A DNA stretch of 36,564 nt, taken from assembly GCA_021805985.1 (NCBI GenBank), contig JAJZDN010000041.1, positions 1-36,564 on the forward strand, in the 5' to 3' direction. The DNA comes from Planctomycetota bacterium (GTDB lineage Bacteria > Planctomycetota > Phycisphaerae > WQYP01). The first letter of the stretch is position 1. Every line of letters starts with the position of its first letter. Under the pieces are notes generated by a model. It did no database searches. It saw only the letters and a program-made list of their open reading frames with translations, and was not told the origin of the DNA. Shown here piece by piece: positions 35,086 through 36,564 of the stretch. The position numbers were made by a program, and so were the translations under genes.

Positions 35086-35512
35086 TGACACAAAATAAAT
35101 TAATCTGTTTGCAACCATCATCGGAGCCTAACCGATACTTTTGTTGGGGGTTTAAATCGGTTAAGACTCTCTTATAACATCCACCACAATTTTTTAGAGA
35201 TACACATGTACACCAATACAAGCATTATTGCCGCCTTTGGCGGCAATAATGCTGTTATACACGCTAATAAAACCGCTTGTTTTTAGTGGGTGTGGGTACT
35301 GATATTCGGGTGTCCCTTTTTTTTACGATTTTTTCATCTATCAAGTAATATACATAAGTCATTATTATACCGATACTTACGATTCTCATTTACCCCACTA
35401 AAAACACCATTAGACCGCTGGTAGCACCAAAATGTATAAAAATCGCCCATATTGAGCAGATTTTTCATTTTCAATGTGGTATACTGCAATCGTCTTTTTA
35501 GGAGCGAACATC
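35086..35512. other. Intergenic region with hairpin and long inverted repeat
   Basis: A perfect 15-bp-arm hairpin (agcattattgccgcc/ggcggcaataatgct, loop TTT) is at 35221-35253. A 12-bp inverted repeat GTTTTTAGTGGG (35279-35290) / CCCACTAAAAAC (35394-35405) brackets about 100 AT-rich bases. No gene is supported. The hairpin lacks a T-run but may end the primase-helicase transcript. Confidence 0.6.
35476..35485 (+). promoter_or_regulatory. Candidate extended -10 promoter of the integrase gene
   Basis: TGGTATACT matches an extended -10 (TGnTATAAT-like) 28 bp upstream of the integrase ATG. No consensus -35 is seen at the right distance, which extended -10 promoters can do without. Confidence 0.35.
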
Positions 35513-36564
35513 ATGGCAAGTATTAGTACCGATGCAAAAAACACACGCCGAATTCAGTTTGTAATTGATGGTCAACGCAAGGCAATTCGGCTAGGCGCGA
35601 TACCCTTAAAAAACGCGCAGACAATTCAGAGAAACATTGAATCCATCATCGCATCAAAACTTTCCAATACACCCTTACCAAGCGACACCGCCGCATGGCT
35701 TGGTGGTGTGGATGTTACGCTATATAACAAGCTCGCCGATGCGAACCTTGTACCAAAGCGGATTGAAAATACCGCATCGCCAACCGTTGATGTTTTCATA
35801 TCCGAATACTTGAACCAACGGAAAGAATTGTCGCCCACAACCTTAACCATTATGCAACAAGCGCGGATATGGCTTGTGCGTTTTCTTGGTAAAGATAAAC
35901 GTATAGCCGATGTTACTTCAAGCGATGCGGATGCGTATAAGGCTTACATGGTGAGTAGTGGGCTTGCCAAAGCATCTATCGGCAAACGTATCCGATACGT
36001 AAGGCATTACTTCAAAGTGGCGCAGCGGCGAGACCTAGTGATAAAAAATCCGTTTGAGCATATATCGTGTAGCGTTGTGGGTGATGCGAGTAGGCGCGAA
36101 TTCATTGATGGTGAGATTGTTAAGAAGGTAATGGATGTGATGGTAGACCCACAATGGCGGTTATTGGTGGCGCTGGCTAGGTGGGGCGGTCTACGCATAC
36201 CATCGGAAGCATTAGCGTTAAAATGGTCTGATATAAACTTCGCAGAGAGCAAATTTATCGTCCGCGCTTCTAAGACGGCTAATCACAAGGATAATGGGAT
36301 ACGCATTGTACCAATGTTTAAGGAATTGGTTAAGCCGTTCCAAGATGTGTTTGATAGTGCCGCCGTTGGTGACGTGTACGTTATCACACGCTATCGAAGT
36401 GGTAGCGTAAACCTACGCACACAATTCCAACGATACATCCAACAAGCGGGTGTGAAGCCATGGCAGAAAATTTGGCAGAATTTACGCGCCACACGTGCTA
36501 CCGAATTGGTGAGATACTTCCCAAGCCATGAATGCGCCGCATGGGCATGTCATACCGAGCGAAT
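35513..36564 (+). CDS. Tyrosine recombinase/integrase (3' end outside window)
   Basis: The ATG follows AGGAG by 8 bases; 350 codons are present and the gene runs off the edge. The N-terminal arm and SAM-like core-binding region span about residues 1-175 (VDVFISEYLNQRKELSPTTLTIMQQARIWLVRFLG). The catalytic domain shows GGLRIPSEALALKWSDI with Arg228, the Lys254 in ASKTANHKDNGIRIVPM, and the second Arg325 in WQNLRATRATELVRYFPSHECAAWACH. The Tyr nucleophile must lie just past the edge. The RIPSE and QNLRATRATEL forms are like planctomycete integrases. There is no internal TAG in this frame. It would drive integration at the tRNA 3' end. Confidence 0.92.
   Translation, partial: MASISTDAKNTRRIQFVIDGQRKAIRLGAIPLKNAQTIQRNIESIIASKLSNTPLPSDTAAWLGGVDVTLYNKLADANLVPKRIENTASPTVDVFISEYLNQRKELSPTTLTIMQQARIWLVRFLGKDKRIADVTSSDADAYKAYMVSSGLAKASIGKRIRYVRHYFKVAQRRDLVIKNPFEHISCSVVGDASRREFIDGEIVKKVMDVMVDPQWRLLVALARWGGLRIPSEALALKWSDINFAESKFIVRASKTANHKDNGIRIVPMFKELVKPFQDVFDSAAVGDVYVITRYRSGSVNLRTQFQRYIQQAGVKPWQKIWQNLRATRATELVRYFPSHECAAWACHTER

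Larger units (their letters stand above)
30582..36564. mobile_element. Integrated element with integrase, excisionase-like protein and primase-helicase (right end outside window)
   Basis: Composition shifts to AT-rich, with many ccacca words, right after the tRNA-like core. The content is a set of hairpins, an origin-like region, an AlpA-like HTH gene, a primase-polymerase/helicase gene and a tyrosine integrase. No capsid, conjugation or resistance gene is visible in the part shown. The gene set fits a phage satellite, integrative plasmid or integrative mobilisable element. Confidence 0.75.

Noticed and set aside
35086-35260. Amber-suppressor tRNA in the element
   Set aside because: I looked for a CTA anticodon loop (CTCTAAA occurs on the minus strand near 35190), but no T-loop GTTCRA, acceptor stem or D-arm could be fitted around it. 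None is seen in the window.
36007-36252. 81-residue minus-strand open frame inside the integrase
   Set aside because: It is antisense to a continuous integrase frame that carries catalytic motifs over the same stretch.

Overview
The window looks like a chromosomal segment of a planctomycete, plausibly a Phycisphaerae-like lineage. The signs are a PEP-CTERM-tagged secreted glycosidase, a membrane protein ending in the planctomycete-type 'FADGHV' pseudopilin-like domain, a YidC with a large periplasmic domain, GT-C glycosyltransferases, a DUF481 outer-membrane protein, and an integrase most like planctomycete ones. This assignment is inferred from protein features and was not checked against a database.

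Left part (1-13.2 kb). A LuxR-type response regulator that has lost the start of its receiver is followed by a sigma-54 activator without a receiver, a membrane-anchored TPR-like protein, and guaB on the minus strand. Between guaB and msrA lies a 1.2-kb array of about 153-bp repeats. Each repeat carries a roughly 73-nt hairpin whose pairing depends on G-U pairs only in plus-strand RNA. After msrA comes an accessory patch framed by two diverged direct repeats: a minus-strand P-loop ATPase, an MNT nucleotidyltransferase antitoxin, and a truncated HEPN partner. A glycosyltransferase/TPR remnant, priA and a DUF1559-like membrane protein follow.

Middle part (13.6-17.8 kb). This is a prophage-like run: an HK97-fold major capsid protein, three small membrane proteins (one a lipoprotein) and a protein with two glycosyltransferase modules. 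No terminase, portal or tail gene is seen.

Envelope and metabolism part (17.9-30.5 kb). It holds a GT-C mannosyltransferase-like protein, rmlD, a DUF481 barrel protein, a GT87-like protein, lpdA, a PEP-CTERM GH53 galactanase, an alpha/beta hydrolase, yidC and a metallophosphoesterase. The galactanase gene sits between two 89-bp direct repeats, one being the 3' end of lpdA and the other a detached copy of it.

Right part (30.58 kb to the end). This is a more AT-rich integrated element that runs out of the window. Its left boundary is marked by a 20-nt sequence with the exact layout of a tRNA 3' end. Inside are a possible origin (60-bp inverted arms built from GGCTAA/TTAGCC repeats), a 28-residue membrane microprotein, an AlpA/excisionase-like HTH protein, a primase-polymerase/helicase gene and a tyrosine integrase. 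The primase-helicase frame contains two in-frame TAG codons. Coding similarity and composition continue across both until a TAA at 35085, so the gene is either freshly broken or TAG is translated in this element. The gene set (integrase, excisionase, primase-helicase, origin) resembles a satellite or a small integrative replicon.
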